Shown here: in pieces, positions 49,085-57,487 of the stretch
Numbering within the stretch: position 1 is the first letter of the stretch
Layout of the letters: the number at the start of each line of letters is the position of its first letter
From: Streptomyces griseosporeus
GTDB lineage: Bacteria > Actinomycetota > Actinomycetes > Streptomycetales > Streptomycetaceae
Direction: 5' to 3'
Length of the DNA stretch: 64,000 nucleotides
Assembly (NCBI RefSeq): GCF_014656055.1
Contig: NZ_BNBR01000006.1
Span: forward strand, 434,001-498,000
Notes under the pieces: generated by a model
What the model was told of the DNA's origin: nothing
Seen by the model: the letters and a program-made list of their open reading frames with translations, nothing else
Databases searched by the model: none
Position numbers and translations under genes: made by a program

Positions 49085-49978
49085 ATGCCCACAACCGACC
49101 ACCCCACCCCCTCTACCGTCACCGTCCTGGGCCTGGGCCCCATGGGCCGTGCCCTCGCTGGGGCGTTCCTGGAGGCGGGTGCGTCCGTCACCGTCTGGAA
49201 CCGCACGCCCGGCCGCGACGCCGAACTCCTCGCCCGCGGGGCACGAGGGACGGCCACGGCGGCGGAGGCGGTGTCGGCGAGTGACCTGACCGTGGTGTGC
49301 GTGGTGGACTACGACGCCGCCGACGCCGTCCTGCGCGGCGAGGACGTCACGGCCGCGCTGAAGGGCCGTACGGTCCTCAACCTGACCGCCGACACGCCGG
49401 CCCGGGCCCGGGACACCGGGGCGTGGGCCGCCGCGCACGGCATCCGCTACCTGGACGGCGCGATCATGACGCCTGCCCCGAGCATCGGCACGCCGGACGC
49501 GGTGTTCCTGCACAGCGGGCCGCTGGACGTGTACGAGGAGCACCGGCCCGTGCTGGCCGCGCTCGGCGGCACGCACACCCACCTCGGCGAGGAGATCGGC
49601 CGGGCCGCCGCGCACGACCTGGCGCTGCTCGACGTGTTCTGGACGGCGATGGCGGGCTACGCCCACGCCCTGGCGATGGCCCGCGCGGAGGGCGTCACGG
49701 CGCGGGAGCTGGCGCCGTTCGCGGCGGGCATCGCGGCCATCCTGCCGCCGCTGTTCGAGGAGTTCGCGGGGGACGTGGACGCCGGCACGTACTCCGGCGC
49801 GATCAACCCGATCACCTCGGCCGCCGCGTCCATGTCCCACATCGTCGCCGCCTCCGAGTCCCACGGCATCGACGCGACCCTGATGCGCACGGTGGAGGGC
49901 CAGGCCCGCCGCGTCATCGCCCGCGGCCACGGCAAGGACGGCTTCATCAGGGTGACGGAACTGCTGTCCTCGCGCTGA
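49085..49978 (+). CDS. NAD(P)-dependent imine reductase-like / 6-phosphogluconate dehydrogenase-fold protein
   Basis: The 297-residue protein has an N-terminal Rossmann domain with VTVLGLGPMGRALAGAFLEAG (about 12-32) and NRTPGRD selecting NADPH. An interdomain helix and a C-terminal helical domain (NPITSAAASMSHIVAASESHGID) of imine-reductase type follow. The SALG-type and 6PGDH catalytic Lys are replaced, which fits imine reductases such as those found in many Streptomyces. Reduction of cyclic imines is inferred. A doubled intergenic repeat follows it. Confidence 0.9.
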   Translation: MPTTDHPTPSTVTVLGLGPMGRALAGAFLEAGASVTVWNRTPGRDAELLARGARGTATAAEAVSASDLTVVCVVDYDAADAVLRGEDVTAALKGRTVLNLTADTPARARDTGAWAAAHGIRYLDGAIMTPAPSIGTPDAVFLHSGPLDVYEEHRPVLAALGGTHTHLGEEIGRAAAHDLALLDVFWTAMAGYAHALAMARAEGVTARELAPFAAGIAAILPPLFEEFAGDVDAGTYSGAINPITSAAASMSHIVAASESHGIDATLMRTVEGQARRVIARGHGKDGFIRVTELLSSR

Positions 49979-49990
49979 CGGCCGACGACG

Positions 49991-50047
49991 CGTCGACGCA
50001 CCCAAGGGGCGCGGGGAACTGCGCGACCGGCCACGGACGGCCCGCAG
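49991..50047. repeat. Streptomyces intergenic repeat, copy 1
   Basis: The core GGGGCGCGGGGAACTGCGCG plus the following GGCCACGGACGGCCCGCAG is the abundant intergenic element seen in many Streptomyces genomes. It begins CGTCGACGCACCCA and lies just after the imine-reductase-like gene. Confidence 0.8.
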
Positions 50048-50126
50048 CCCCGAAGACCACCGTCGGGGCGGGGTGGGGCCGCAGGCCCGTGTGGAGCACC
50101 TGCCCGACTCCCCGGAGCCGACGGTG

Positions 50127-50182
50127 CGTCGACGCACCCAGGGGCGCGGGGAACTGCGCGAGCGGCCACGGACGGCCCGCAG
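50127..50182. repeat. Streptomyces intergenic repeat, copy 2
   Basis: A second, nearly identical copy of the element at 49991-50047, in the same orientation and about 135 bp away, just before the end of the helicase-like gene. Confidence 0.8.
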
Positions 50183-50219
50183 ATGGAAGGTCACCGTCAG
50201 GGCCCGCTGGGTCGCAGGG

Positions 50220-52256
50220 TCAGAACGGCAGGGGGTGGGTGTGGAGGATCGTCAGGTGGGAGACCGCGCGGGTCAGGGTCACGTACAGGCGGTGCAGGCC
50301 GCGGGGCTCCGCGTCGGCGATCGTGGCGGGCTCGACCGCCACCACGTGGTCGTACTCCAGGCCCTTGACCAGCGTGGCCGGGACGACCGTCACGCGCGTG
50401 GCCAGGTCCTCCGGGCCGCCGTGGGCGATGCCTGCGCCGGTCAGGGCACGCCGTACCGCCGGGACGTCGCCGTCGGCCGCGACCACGCCGACCGAGCCCT
50501 CCCCGGCGAGGGCGTCCCGCACCGCGGTGACCAGCGCGCCCGCCAGGTCGGCTCCCGCGTCGACGATCCGCAGCTCGCCGTCCCGGCGCAGCGACCGCGC
50601 CTCGGGTACGGCGACGTCGAGCCGGGCCAGCAGCCGATTGGCGAGGCCGAGGACGGCGGCGGGGACGCGGTAGCCGGTCGTCAGCGGGACGATGGTCGCG
50701 TCCGGTTTGCCCAGGTGCCGCAGCAGGCCGGCCCAGTCGCGGGCCGCCCACGGCGTGGTGCCCTGCGCGAGGTCGCCGAGGACGGTGAGCGAGCCGAAGG
50801 CGGAGCGGCGGGCGACGGCCCGGGCCTCCATCGGGGACAGGTCCTGGGCCTCGTCGACGACGACATGGCCGTACCCCTCGGGGTGTTCGATCAGCCCGGC
50901 GACCTCGTCGAGCAGGACCAGATCGGCGGCCGACCAGCGCGCGGACTTCCACGAGCGCGGCGGCCTCGCCCACAGCAGCGTCTTCCGCTCGGCCGGGGAG
51001 AGGAGTCCGTCGGCGGCCCGGGCCAGCGCGTCGGGGCTGGTGAGGAGGTCCGCCACCACCTCCTCCGGGCGCGCCTTCGGCCACACCGCGTCCAGGCACG
51101 CCGTCACCACCCGAGCCCGCTCGATCCGCCGTACCCAGGACAGCGGCTGCGGCCCGGCCCGCCGTTCGGCCTGCTCCTGCAGCCGCCGCACGATCCTGCT
51201 GCGCACCCGTTCCCGGCCGATCGCGTACGGCGGCCGCTCCTCCAGCACGCCCCCGACGATCCGCGCCAGTTCGCCCGCGCCGACGCGCCAGCGGTAGGAG
51301 CCGTCCACCACGGCGAGGTCGTCGGCGCCGTCGGCGGTCACGCGCGCGTACAGCGCCCGGCGCAGCACCTCCGCCATGCGGGCGTCGTGCTTGAGGCAGG
51401 CGGCGGCCTCGTCGTCGTACCCGGTGACCGGGCGGGACGCGGCGACCTCCTCCGTCAGGGTCGACTGCCGTACGCCCGTCTCGCCGAGCGCGGGCAGCAC
51501 CTCGGCGATGTAGGAGAGGAAGGTGCGGTTGGGGCCGAGGACGAGCAGACCGCCGCGGCGGATGCGCTGCGGGTGGGTGTAGAGGAGGTACGCGGCGCGG
51601 TGCAGGCCGACCGCGGTCTTGCCGGTGCCGGGGGCGCCCTGCACGCAGACGGAGACGGGCAGGTCCGCGCGGACCAGGTCGTCCTGTTCGGGCTGGATGG
51701 TGGCCGCGATGTCGCGCATGGGCCCGACCCGGGGCCGTTCGATCTCGCGGGCGACGATGGCGCTCGACCGGTCCTCGCCGCGCCCGAGGTGCTCGTCCTC
51801 CAGGCCGGTCAGATCGGCGGAGTCGCCGCGGCTGCCCGGCGCCCAGCCGTAGCGCCGCCGTACCGCGACGCCCTGCGGGGCGCGGGCGCTCGCCTGGTAG
51901 AAGGCGCGGGAGACGGGGGCGCGCCAGTCGACGACGAGGGGTGGGGCGGCCGGGTCCTCGGTGATCCGCAGCCGGCCGATGTGGTAGCGCTGCCCGGCGT
52001 GGTCGGCGGCGTCGGGCGCGAAGTCCAGCCGGCCGAAGAACAAGGGTCCCTCGGGCAGTTCGCGCAGTTCCTTGGCCTGGCTGCGCAGGCGGTACCCGAG
52101 GACTTCGGCGTCGGCACCCGAGGCGGAGACGTCCTCGCCGATGACGACCTGCTCGTCGGCGCCGTCGATCATCGCGGCGAGGGCGGCACGGCAGGTGTCG
52201 TGGTAGGCGCGGGCCCGGGTCAGGTCGTTACTGAGGGCGGGGTCGGGTGACGTCAT
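50220..52256 (-). CDS. HelD/HelR-type RNA polymerase-recycling ATPase (UvrD-like superfamily 1)
   Basis: The 678-residue SF1 ATPase has a HelD-like N-terminal region rather than a UvrD one (ELPEGPLFFGRLDF ... YHIGRLRI). Walker A VQGAPGTGKTAVGLHRAAYLLY (near 205), Walker B VVVDEAQDLSP, motif III VLGDLAQGTTPWAA and a C-terminal VTLTRAVSHLTILH follow. HelD proteins remove stalled RNA polymerase from DNA; the Streptomyces HelR form confers rifamycin tolerance. No rifamycin-associated promoter element was noticed upstream. A TetR gene lies 51 bp upstream with a repeat in the gap. Confidence 0.9.
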   Translation of the reverse strand: MTSPDPALSNDLTRARAYHDTCRAALAAMIDGADEQVVIGEDVSASGADAEVLGYRLRSQAKELRELPEGPLFFGRLDFAPDAADHAGQRYHIGRLRITEDPAAPPLVVDWRAPVSRAFYQASARAPQGVAVRRRYGWAPGSRGDSADLTGLEDEHLGRGEDRSSAIVAREIERPRVGPMRDIAATIQPEQDDLVRADLPVSVCVQGAPGTGKTAVGLHRAAYLLYTHPQRIRRGGLLVLGPNRTFLSYIAEVLPALGETGVRQSTLTEEVAASRPVTGYDDEAAACLKHDARMAEVLRRALYARVTADGADDLAVVDGSYRWRVGAGELARIVGGVLEERPPYAIGRERVRSRIVRRLQEQAERRAGPQPLSWVRRIERARVVTACLDAVWPKARPEEVVADLLTSPDALARAADGLLSPAERKTLLWARPPRSWKSARWSAADLVLLDEVAGLIEHPEGYGHVVVDEAQDLSPMEARAVARRSAFGSLTVLGDLAQGTTPWAARDWAGLLRHLGKPDATIVPLTTGYRVPAAVLGLANRLLARLDVAVPEARSLRRDGELRIVDAGADLAGALVTAVRDALAGEGSVGVVAADGDVPAVRRALTGAGIAHGGPEDLATRVTVVPATLVKGLEYDHVVAVEPATIADAEPRGLHRLYVTLTRAVSHLTILHTHPLPF

Positions 52257-52274
52257 GCACCGACCCTAGCCCAA

Positions 52275-52302
52275 AATTCGTTACCGAGTTAAATTCATTA
52301 CC
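52275..52302. promoter_or_regulatory. Direct-repeat candidate operator between tetR and the HelR-type gene
   Basis: AATTCGTTACC (52275-52285) and AATTCATTACC (52292-52302) are near-identical direct repeats with a 17-bp period in the only AT-rich patch of the area, 19-46 bp upstream of the helicase-like gene. Confidence 0.55.
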
Positions 52303-52307
52303 CGATC

Positions 52308-52949
52308 TCACTTGCGGTCGGCATCCAAGGCCGGCCCGACCGCCCGCAGCCCCGGCAGCCCCGCCTCCAGCCGCCCGAACGCCCGCTCCGCCGCCGCCTC
52401 CGCCTCCGCCCGCAGCGCCACCGCCCGCTCCCCCGCGGCGATCCGCCGCCAGTTCTCCAGCGCGAGCACCCGCTGTACGGCGACGATCTGCGCCGCGGCC
52501 AGTCGCGCGTCGAGATCCCCGCCGAGCACCTCGGCGAGCGCGGCCTCGGACCGCTCCTGGTACGCCATGACCCGGGCCGCGAGCGAGGGGGTGCCGTAGA
52601 GCAGGGAGTGGAAGGCGAGCACCTCGGGCGCGTCGTTCAGCCCGGTCACCGGGTCGTACCGGCGCAGCCCGTCCAGGAAGTGCCGCCGCAGCGCGTCGAG
52701 CGGCGGCACGTCGGCCCCGGCGACGATCCGCGCCGCCTCGCCCTCGTGATCGGCGATCCGGTACAGGACCAGGTCCTCCTTGGCCGGGAAGTACCGGAAC
52801 AGCGTCGGCTTGGACACCTCGGCCGCCGCGGCCACCTCGGCGACCGGCACCGCGTCGAACCCCCGCTCCAGGAACAGCCGGATCGCGATGTCCGACAGCT
52901 CCTGGAACATCCGCTGCCTCTTGCGCTCACGCAGCCCGATTTCGCTCAT
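52308..52949 (-). CDS. TetR family transcriptional regulator
   Basis: The 213-residue protein has an N-terminal HTH (about 10-58: LSDIAIRLFLERGFDAVPVAEVAAAAEVSKPTLFRYFPAKEDL) and a helical ligand-binding C-terminal domain ending in an Ala/Glu-rich helix. It lies 51 bp upstream of the HelR-type gene on the same strand, so it may repress or sense a ligand for that gene; the direct repeat in the gap is a candidate target. ATG at 52947-52949. Confidence 0.92.
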   Translation of the reverse strand: MSEIGLRERKRQRMFQELSDIAIRLFLERGFDAVPVAEVAAAAEVSKPTLFRYFPAKEDLVLYRIADHEGEAARIVAGADVPPLDALRRHFLDGLRRYDPVTGLNDAPEVLAFHSLLYGTPSLAARVMAYQERSEAALAEVLGGDLDARLAAAQIVAVQRVLALENWRRIAAGERAVALRAEAEAAAERAFGRLEAGLPGLRAVGPALDADRK

Positions 52950-52994
52950 GCAGCGAGCCTACGGGCGCGGCACCGGGGGCCGGCATGTTGCCGC

Positions 52995-54098
52995 TCAGCG
53001 CCAGGTCACCGCTGGGTTCCGGCCGTGGTCGGCGACCCAGCCCATCAGGGCGGCTCCGATCTGCCGATGGCCCGGAACCGAGTCCATCCCCAGGGGCCCG
53101 GCCGCAGCCGCGAGGATCCGGTGGATCTTCCGTCGCGCTCCCGCGAGCCGGTGGCCGAGAGGGTCGGGGCCGGTGTCCAGCGACAGGGCCACGCGGATCA
53201 CATCGGTGAAGACGGACTGGGCCTTCTTGTAGGCGATGAGGCGGTTCAGGTCGCGCTGCCAGCCGTTGGCGCTCCCGGCACGCACCCGCTCCACGGCCGC
53301 CGCCCATCTCCGCGCCATGTGGTGGGCCTGCCGGGCCGCGTAGCGCATCAGATACAGGTGGGTGGCCAGGTCGTACAACGGGTCGCCGAAGAGGGCGAGT
53401 TCCCAGTCGATCGTCCAGAGCCGGCCGTTCCGGTCGACTACGAAGTTCTCCCGGTGCAGGTCGGCGTGGAGCAGGCAGAAAGGGCGCTCGCTGAGGCCCG
53501 ACACCTGTTTCCGGAGATGCCGGAAGCAGTCACCGTCCAGTCCGAGTGCGGCGAAGAGCCCCCCGAAACGGTCCCGGTTCCCCCAGTAGACGCGCTCCTC
53601 GGTGAAGGCGACTAGCCGTTCCAGGAACCCGTCGGTGTCGCCGTTCTCCGGCCGGTCCGCGGCCCGGCACCGCCTTTCGACCGGGAGTGTCTCGGGCGTC
53701 ACCTCGGCCATCTCGCCGAAAAGGCGCACGATCTGCCGGCACAGCGCGTCCGGAACGGGCAGGCCGGAAGCCCACAGGGCGCCGAGCGTCCGGCCCTCAA
53801 CGAAGCGCTGCAAGCGGAGACCGTCGGCCTCGATGATCTCCGGAATGCCGGAGATCCTTCCGCGGAGCGAGGCGAGCAGTTGCTCCTCCGAGGCGAAGCA
53901 CCGCCGGTCGAACCACAGCAGTCCGCCGCGCGGCTCCCGGCACTTCCAGCGGACGGCCTGCCCGCCGCCCGCCGTTCCGGGCAGGGGGAACACGTACGTC
54001 TCGTGGTGGTAGCCGGACAGCGGGCCCTCGACCACGCTCTCGTCACCGCTCATCTCGACCGCGCGCCGCCGAGTGAGGGAAGCCGCTTCGGGGGACAT
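52995..54098 (-). CDS. Aminoglycoside phosphotransferase/choline kinase-like protein
   Basis: The 367-residue protein of the APH superfamily has catalytic loop LLHADLHRENFVVD (about 235-248) and metal-binding TIDWELALFGDPLYDLATHLY. The N-lobe Lys is probably in AVRWKCREP. Its best resemblance is to choline/ethanolamine or homoserine kinase-like APH proteins. The substrate is unknown. The start is uncertain: ATG 54098 or internal ATG 54053 (MSGDESV), neither with a strong ribosome site. It lies 146 bp downstream of devB and may be the end of the devA unit. Confidence 0.8.
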   Translation of the reverse strand: MSPEAASLTRRRAVEMSGDESVVEGPLSGYHHETYVFPLPGTAGGGQAVRWKCREPRGGLLWFDRRCFASEEQLLASLRGRISGIPEIIEADGLRLQRFVEGRTLGALWASGLPVPDALCRQIVRLFGEMAEVTPETLPVERRCRAADRPENGDTDGFLERLVAFTEERVYWGNRDRFGGLFAALGLDGDCFRHLRKQVSGLSERPFCLLHADLHRENFVVDRNGRLWTIDWELALFGDPLYDLATHLYLMRYAARQAHHMARRWAAAVERVRAGSANGWQRDLNRLIAYKKAQSVFTDVIRVALSLDTGPDPLGHRLAGARRKIHRILAAAAGPLGMDSVPGHRQIGAALMGWVADHGRNPAVTWR

Positions 54099-54244
54099 CG
54101 CCCGTTTTTCTTTCGCCTTCGACGCTTCCGAGGGTGCGGAAGTGAAAGTACGTTACTGCACCGGCCGCCGGGGATCGCGCACAACGCCGTTCCCGGGGAA
54201 ACCGGTCCCACGGGACGGCGATCGGGCGGGCAGGTGTACGGGAG

Positions 54245-54982
54245 TCAGGCCTGGGCTCTCAGGGCCTTCAGGACCGTTTCGAGCGAGGACACGATCGTCG
54301 TGGCGCCGGCCTGCCGGAGGTGGTGGCCCTTGCTCTCGTCGCGTGCGTAACCCAGGAAGGGCACTCCCGCCGCCCGGGCGGCGAGGTAGTCCGAAGGGGT
54401 GTCGCCGATCATCAGGGCCGACGTCGGGGCGCAGCCCATGGCGCGCAGGGCGCGGTTGAGGCAGTGCGGGTCGGGCTTGAGCAGGTGGAGGTCCTGGGTG
54501 CGGCCGTAGATGTGGGGGGCGAAGCAGGCGGTGAGCCCGCGACCGGCCAGATAGTGCTCGACGACGCGCGGGGAGTTGTTGGTGGTGATCGCCAGCCGGG
54601 CGCCCACGGCGGTCCAGGTGCGTATCAGCGGGTCGGCCCACGCCGTGGGCATCGCCGACACCGCGGCGCGCAGCTCCTGCTGGGTGAGGCGTTCCTCCAG
54701 TTCCGCGATGAGGTCGCTGCCCGGACGGCGGCGGTCCAGGGCGCGCAGCACGGCATGCGGATCGAGCGAGTCGCGTTCGCCCTCGGTCAGCAGGCCGTGC
54801 AGGCCCTGGAACCCCAGCCACTCCACCAGGTCCTGCGCCACCTTCTCGGCGCGGTGGACGGCGAACAGCCGGCAGATGGGGCCGTCGAAGTCCCACAGGA
54901 CGACCTGTGCCCTGCTGATCAGATCGCGCAGCAACTCGGTCCGCTCTGCCGCCACTTCGCTCTGCGTCGTATCAGAAGTCAC
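54245..54982 (-). CDS. devB: HAD-family hydrolase DevB
   Basis: The 245-residue HAD phosphatase has motif I VVLWDFDGPICRLF, in which the first Asp is the nucleophile, motif II TTNN, motif III Lys in LKPDP, and motif IV IGDTPSDYLAA. Its GTG start shares one base with the devA stop (TAGTG), forcing translational coupling. In S. coelicolor devB is co-transcribed with the developmental regulator devA and affects aerial growth. The substrate is unknown. Confidence 0.9.
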   Translation of the reverse strand: MTSDTTQSEVAAERTELLRDLISRAQVVLWDFDGPICRLFAVHRAEKVAQDLVEWLGFQGLHGLLTEGERDSLDPHAVLRALDRRRPGSDLIAELEERLTQQELRAAVSAMPTAWADPLIRTWTAVGARLAITTNNSPRVVEHYLAGRGLTACFAPHIYGRTQDLHLLKPDPHCLNRALRAMGCAPTSALMIGDTPSDYLAARAAGVPFLGYARDESKGHHLRQAGATTIVSSLETVLKALRAQA

Positions 54983-55848
54983 TAAGAGAGTGTCAGGTCC
55001 GTGGTGATGGTTTCCCAGAGGGCGTTGAACCACTTCTGGGATTCCTCCACGAACGCCGCGTCCCGGCCCACCGCCTGGCGCTGGAAGGAGAACAGCAGTG
55101 ACGTGGCTCCGAGGGCGTCGTACATGTCCAGGGTCTGCCCCGCGTGTTCCTCCTCCCGCCGGGCCACCACGTAGTAGCCGATCAGCGCCTCCGCCCCGTT
55201 GAGCAGGTAGAGCTTGACCGGCGGTGTGAAGGTCAGGGCGCGGAAGGTGACGTGGACGTCGATGTTGTGGGTGGAGCGCAGGGCGAGCAGGTTGTGGCGC
55301 AGGACCTGGCTCTGGGCGTTGCGCATCGCCAGCCAGCGCTCGTGGACGGTGTCGTCGTCGCCCTCGACCGGCACCGGGAAGGCGAGGTTGATGTCCCGGG
55401 AGGGCAGCAGGATGCGGACGTCGATCGACTCGGGGCGCAGCATGCCCTCGTGGATGTGGCGCAGCGGCTCGCCGAGGGCCAGCAGCAGTGTCTCCGCGGT
55501 GTGGCAGACGACGTCCACCTGGACGCGCCGGGCGGTGAAGGCCTCCACCAGGCGGGGCGCGAGTCCGACCATCGTCGGCTGCGGCGCGCCGGACGCGGGT
55601 GCGGGCTCGGCGATGCGCGGTGGGCTGCCCTTGCTGACGTTGGTGAGGAGGCCGTCCTCCTGGAGCACGCGCAGGGCCTGGCGGACGGTGCCGCGTTCCA
55701 CCCCGAACTCCTCGGCCAGCTCGGCCTGGGTGGGCAGGCGGTCGCCGGCCTTGAGTGCGCCGGCGCGGATACGGTCGCGCAGGGTCTCGGCGATCTCCTG
55801 GGGCGTACGCCTTCTGCTGCCGTTCACTGCCACGTTCTCCTGGGTCAC
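54982..55848 (-). CDS. devA: GntR-family developmental regulator DevA
   Basis: The 288-residue GntR protein has a winged helix at about 12-80 (LPTQAELAEEFGVERGTVRQALRVLQEDGLL) and a C-terminal domain of the DevA subfamily (LPSRDINLAFPVP, FTPPVKLYLLNGAEALIGYYVV). In S. coelicolor DevA (SCO4190) is needed for normal aerial hyphae. I prefer the GTG at 55846-55848, which is leaderless after TAGCGT; a TTG two codons earlier is in frame. The promoter shares a 20-bp block with the paralogue devE. Confidence 0.92.
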   Translation of the reverse strand: MTQENVAVNGSRRRTPQEIAETLRDRIRAGALKAGDRLPTQAELAEEFGVERGTVRQALRVLQEDGLLTNVSKGSPPRIAEPAPASGAPQPTMVGLAPRLVEAFTARRVQVDVVCHTAETLLLALGEPLRHIHEGMLRPESIDVRILLPSRDINLAFPVPVEGDDDTVHERWLAMRNAQSQVLRHNLLALRSTHNIDVHVTFRALTFTPPVKLYLLNGAEALIGYYVVARREEEHAGQTLDMYDALGATSLLFSFQRQAVGRDAAFVEESQKWFNALWETITTDLTLS

Positions 55849-55949
55849 GACCAAACGCTACAACTCTGACCTATCTCCGTGGAGTTGTTTGAAACTTGTT
55901 TGAGGGGACCGACCAAGTGGGGACAACCTAGTCAGAGATAGCACGACTT

Positions 55950-55977
55950 GGCTGCCAACTTCGCCGAGTTGGCAGCC
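55950..55977. promoter_or_regulatory. Palindrome between devA and the divergent small membrane gene
   Basis: GGCTGCCAACT and AGTTGGCAGCC form a perfect 11-bp inverted repeat with a 6-bp spacer. Its CCAACT/AGTTGG half-site also occurs in the devE upstream palindrome, making a DevA/DevE operator likely. Confidence 0.7.
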
Positions 55978-56018
55978 AGAAGGAGGACCACCACCGCCCA
56001 ACCTGAAGGGGGAACCTC

Positions 56019-56207
56019 ATGCCCGCGCTCGCCCTCCTCTCCGCCGTTCTCGTCGTCACCTTCGAGCAGCTCGTCCAGTGGAAGTACGGCCCCATGGGCA
56101 TCATCGGACTGCTGCTCCTCACCATCGGCCTCAAGGCCAAGAGCCCGGCCGTCAGCTCCCTGGGAGCCGTCGTGCTCGCCCTGCTGGTCACCGGCCCCGC
56201 GCTCTAG
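56019..56207 (+). CDS. Small two-helix membrane protein
   Basis: The 62-residue protein has two hydrophobic segments (LALLSAVLVVTFEQLVQW and GIIGLLLLTIGLKA, then a third, VSSLGAVVLALLVTG). It has a good ribosome site (GAAGGGGG). It sits between the devA and devE genes, divergent from devA, and corresponds to SCO4189 in my memory of S. coelicolor. The function is unknown; placement suggests control by the flanking GntR proteins. Confidence 0.85.
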   Translation: MPALALLSAVLVVTFEQLVQWKYGPMGIIGLLLLTIGLKAKSPAVSSLGAVVLALLVTGPAL

Positions 56208-56237
56208 GCACCGGACACGGCGCCGGGCACGGCAGCG

Positions 56238-57152
56238 CTACGACAGCTGCAGGTCCGAGCTGATCGTCTGCCACAGCCCGTCGAACCACAGCTGCGACTG
56301 CTCCACGAACGTGGTGTCCCGTGGGCTCGGGCCCTGCTCGAAGGCGAAGAGCATGGACCGGGTGCCCACGGCGTCGTACGTCTGGAGCTTCTCGTCGCCG
56401 ATCTCCGTCTGCCGCTGCGACAGCGTGTAGTACGCGAACAGCGCCTCCCTGCCGTTGAGCAGGTACAGCTTCACCGGCGGGGTGAACGGCACCGCGCGGA
56501 AGGTCACCCGGACGTCGATCCCGTGCGTGGCCCGCAGCGCCAGCAGGTTGTGCCGCAGCACCTGGCCCTGGGCGTTGCGCTGGGCGAGCCAGCGGTCGTG
56601 CAGCCGGCCGTCGGAGGTCGGTGCGACCGGGGCCGGGAAGGCCAGGTCGATCTCCCGCGACGGCAGCAGCACCCGGACGTCGACCTTGGCCGGTTTCAGC
56701 TCCCCCGCGTGGATCCGGCGCAGCGGCTCGCCGATCGCGAGCGTGAGGGAGACCGCGGTCAGGCACACGGCGTCGATCTCCACGTGCGGCGCCGCGAAGG
56801 CCTCGGCGATCCGCGGGGCCAGGGCCACCATCGTGGGCTGGGGCGGGGCGTAGGGGCCGGCCGGAACCCGGCCGGAGCCCGCCTCCGGGGCGACGGTCGC
56901 CGGAGCGCCCTTGGAAACGTTGGTCAGCAGGTGCTCCGACTGAAGGATGCGCAGCGCCTGGCGTACGACACCCCGCTCCACGCCGAACTCGTCCGCCAGC
57001 CTGGCCTGCGTGGGCATGCGCTGCCCCGGCCGCAGCACTCCCGAGACGATCCGGGCGCGCAGCTCCGCCGCGACCTCGTGATGGGTCGGCGGTGACGGGC
57101 GTGACCTCTGGGGCCTGTTCCGTCCATTGACGGAGGCGTGTTCCGGGTCCAC
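56238..57152 (-). CDS. devE: GntR-family regulator DevE (DevA paralogue)
   Basis: The 304-residue protein is a close paralogue of DevA: same winged helix (MPTQARLADEFGVERGVVRQALRIL), same LPSREIDLAFPAPV and FTPPVKLYLLNGREALFAYY blocks. The paralogue pair brackets a small membrane gene. The preferred GTG at 57150-57152 is leaderless after TAGTGT, exactly as in devA. About 85-106 bp upstream lies a perfect palindrome and, beyond it, a tandem repeat. Confidence 0.9.
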   Translation of the reverse strand: MDPEHASVNGRNRPQRSRPSPPTHHEVAAELRARIVSGVLRPGQRMPTQARLADEFGVERGVVRQALRILQSEHLLTNVSKGAPATVAPEAGSGRVPAGPYAPPQPTMVALAPRIAEAFAAPHVEIDAVCLTAVSLTLAIGEPLRRIHAGELKPAKVDVRVLLPSREIDLAFPAPVAPTSDGRLHDRWLAQRNAQGQVLRHNLLALRATHGIDVRVTFRAVPFTPPVKLYLLNGREALFAYYTLSQRQTEIGDEKLQTYDAVGTRSMLFAFEQGPSPRDTTFVEQSQLWFDGLWQTISSDLQLS

Positions 57153-57235
57153 GACCAAACACTACAACTTCCCGCCATCTTACGGCAGTTCAGAGAAAGG
57201 TGGTTATGAGCCGCTTCCAAGCGGAGATAAGTACA

Positions 57236-57258
57236 GTGAAGTTGGTCGCCAACTTCAC
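57236..57258. promoter_or_regulatory. Perfect palindrome upstream of devE
   Basis: GTGAAGTTGG and CCAACTTCAC with spacer TCG form a 10-bp perfect inverted repeat about 85 bp upstream of the devE start. It contains the AGTTGG half-site seen in the devA-side palindrome. Confidence 0.75.
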
Positions 57259-57344
57259 ACAACATGGTCGAGCCGGTGGAGGGTTGGCCGGGCTCCCTTC
57301 CGGAGGGGAGCCGGGAGTCCGGCCAGTCAGCACGGCCCGCACAG

Positions 57345-57444
57345 CACAGCCACAACTCAAGACGGATCAGCACAGCCACAACTCAAGACGCGATCAGCAC
57401 AGCCACAACCGAACACAGCGGCACAGTCACAACTGAAGACGCAG
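57345..57444. repeat. Imperfect tandem repeat, about 25 bp x 4
   Basis: Four units beginning CACAGCCACAACTCAAGAC (26, 27, 24 and 23 bp) run head to tail, and the last two have diverged. They lie between devE and the Eis-like gene, where no gene is supported. Confidence 0.75.
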
Positions 57445-57487
57445 CTACGGATGAACACCGCACCCGCCACCGGCGAGAGGAGAACCG

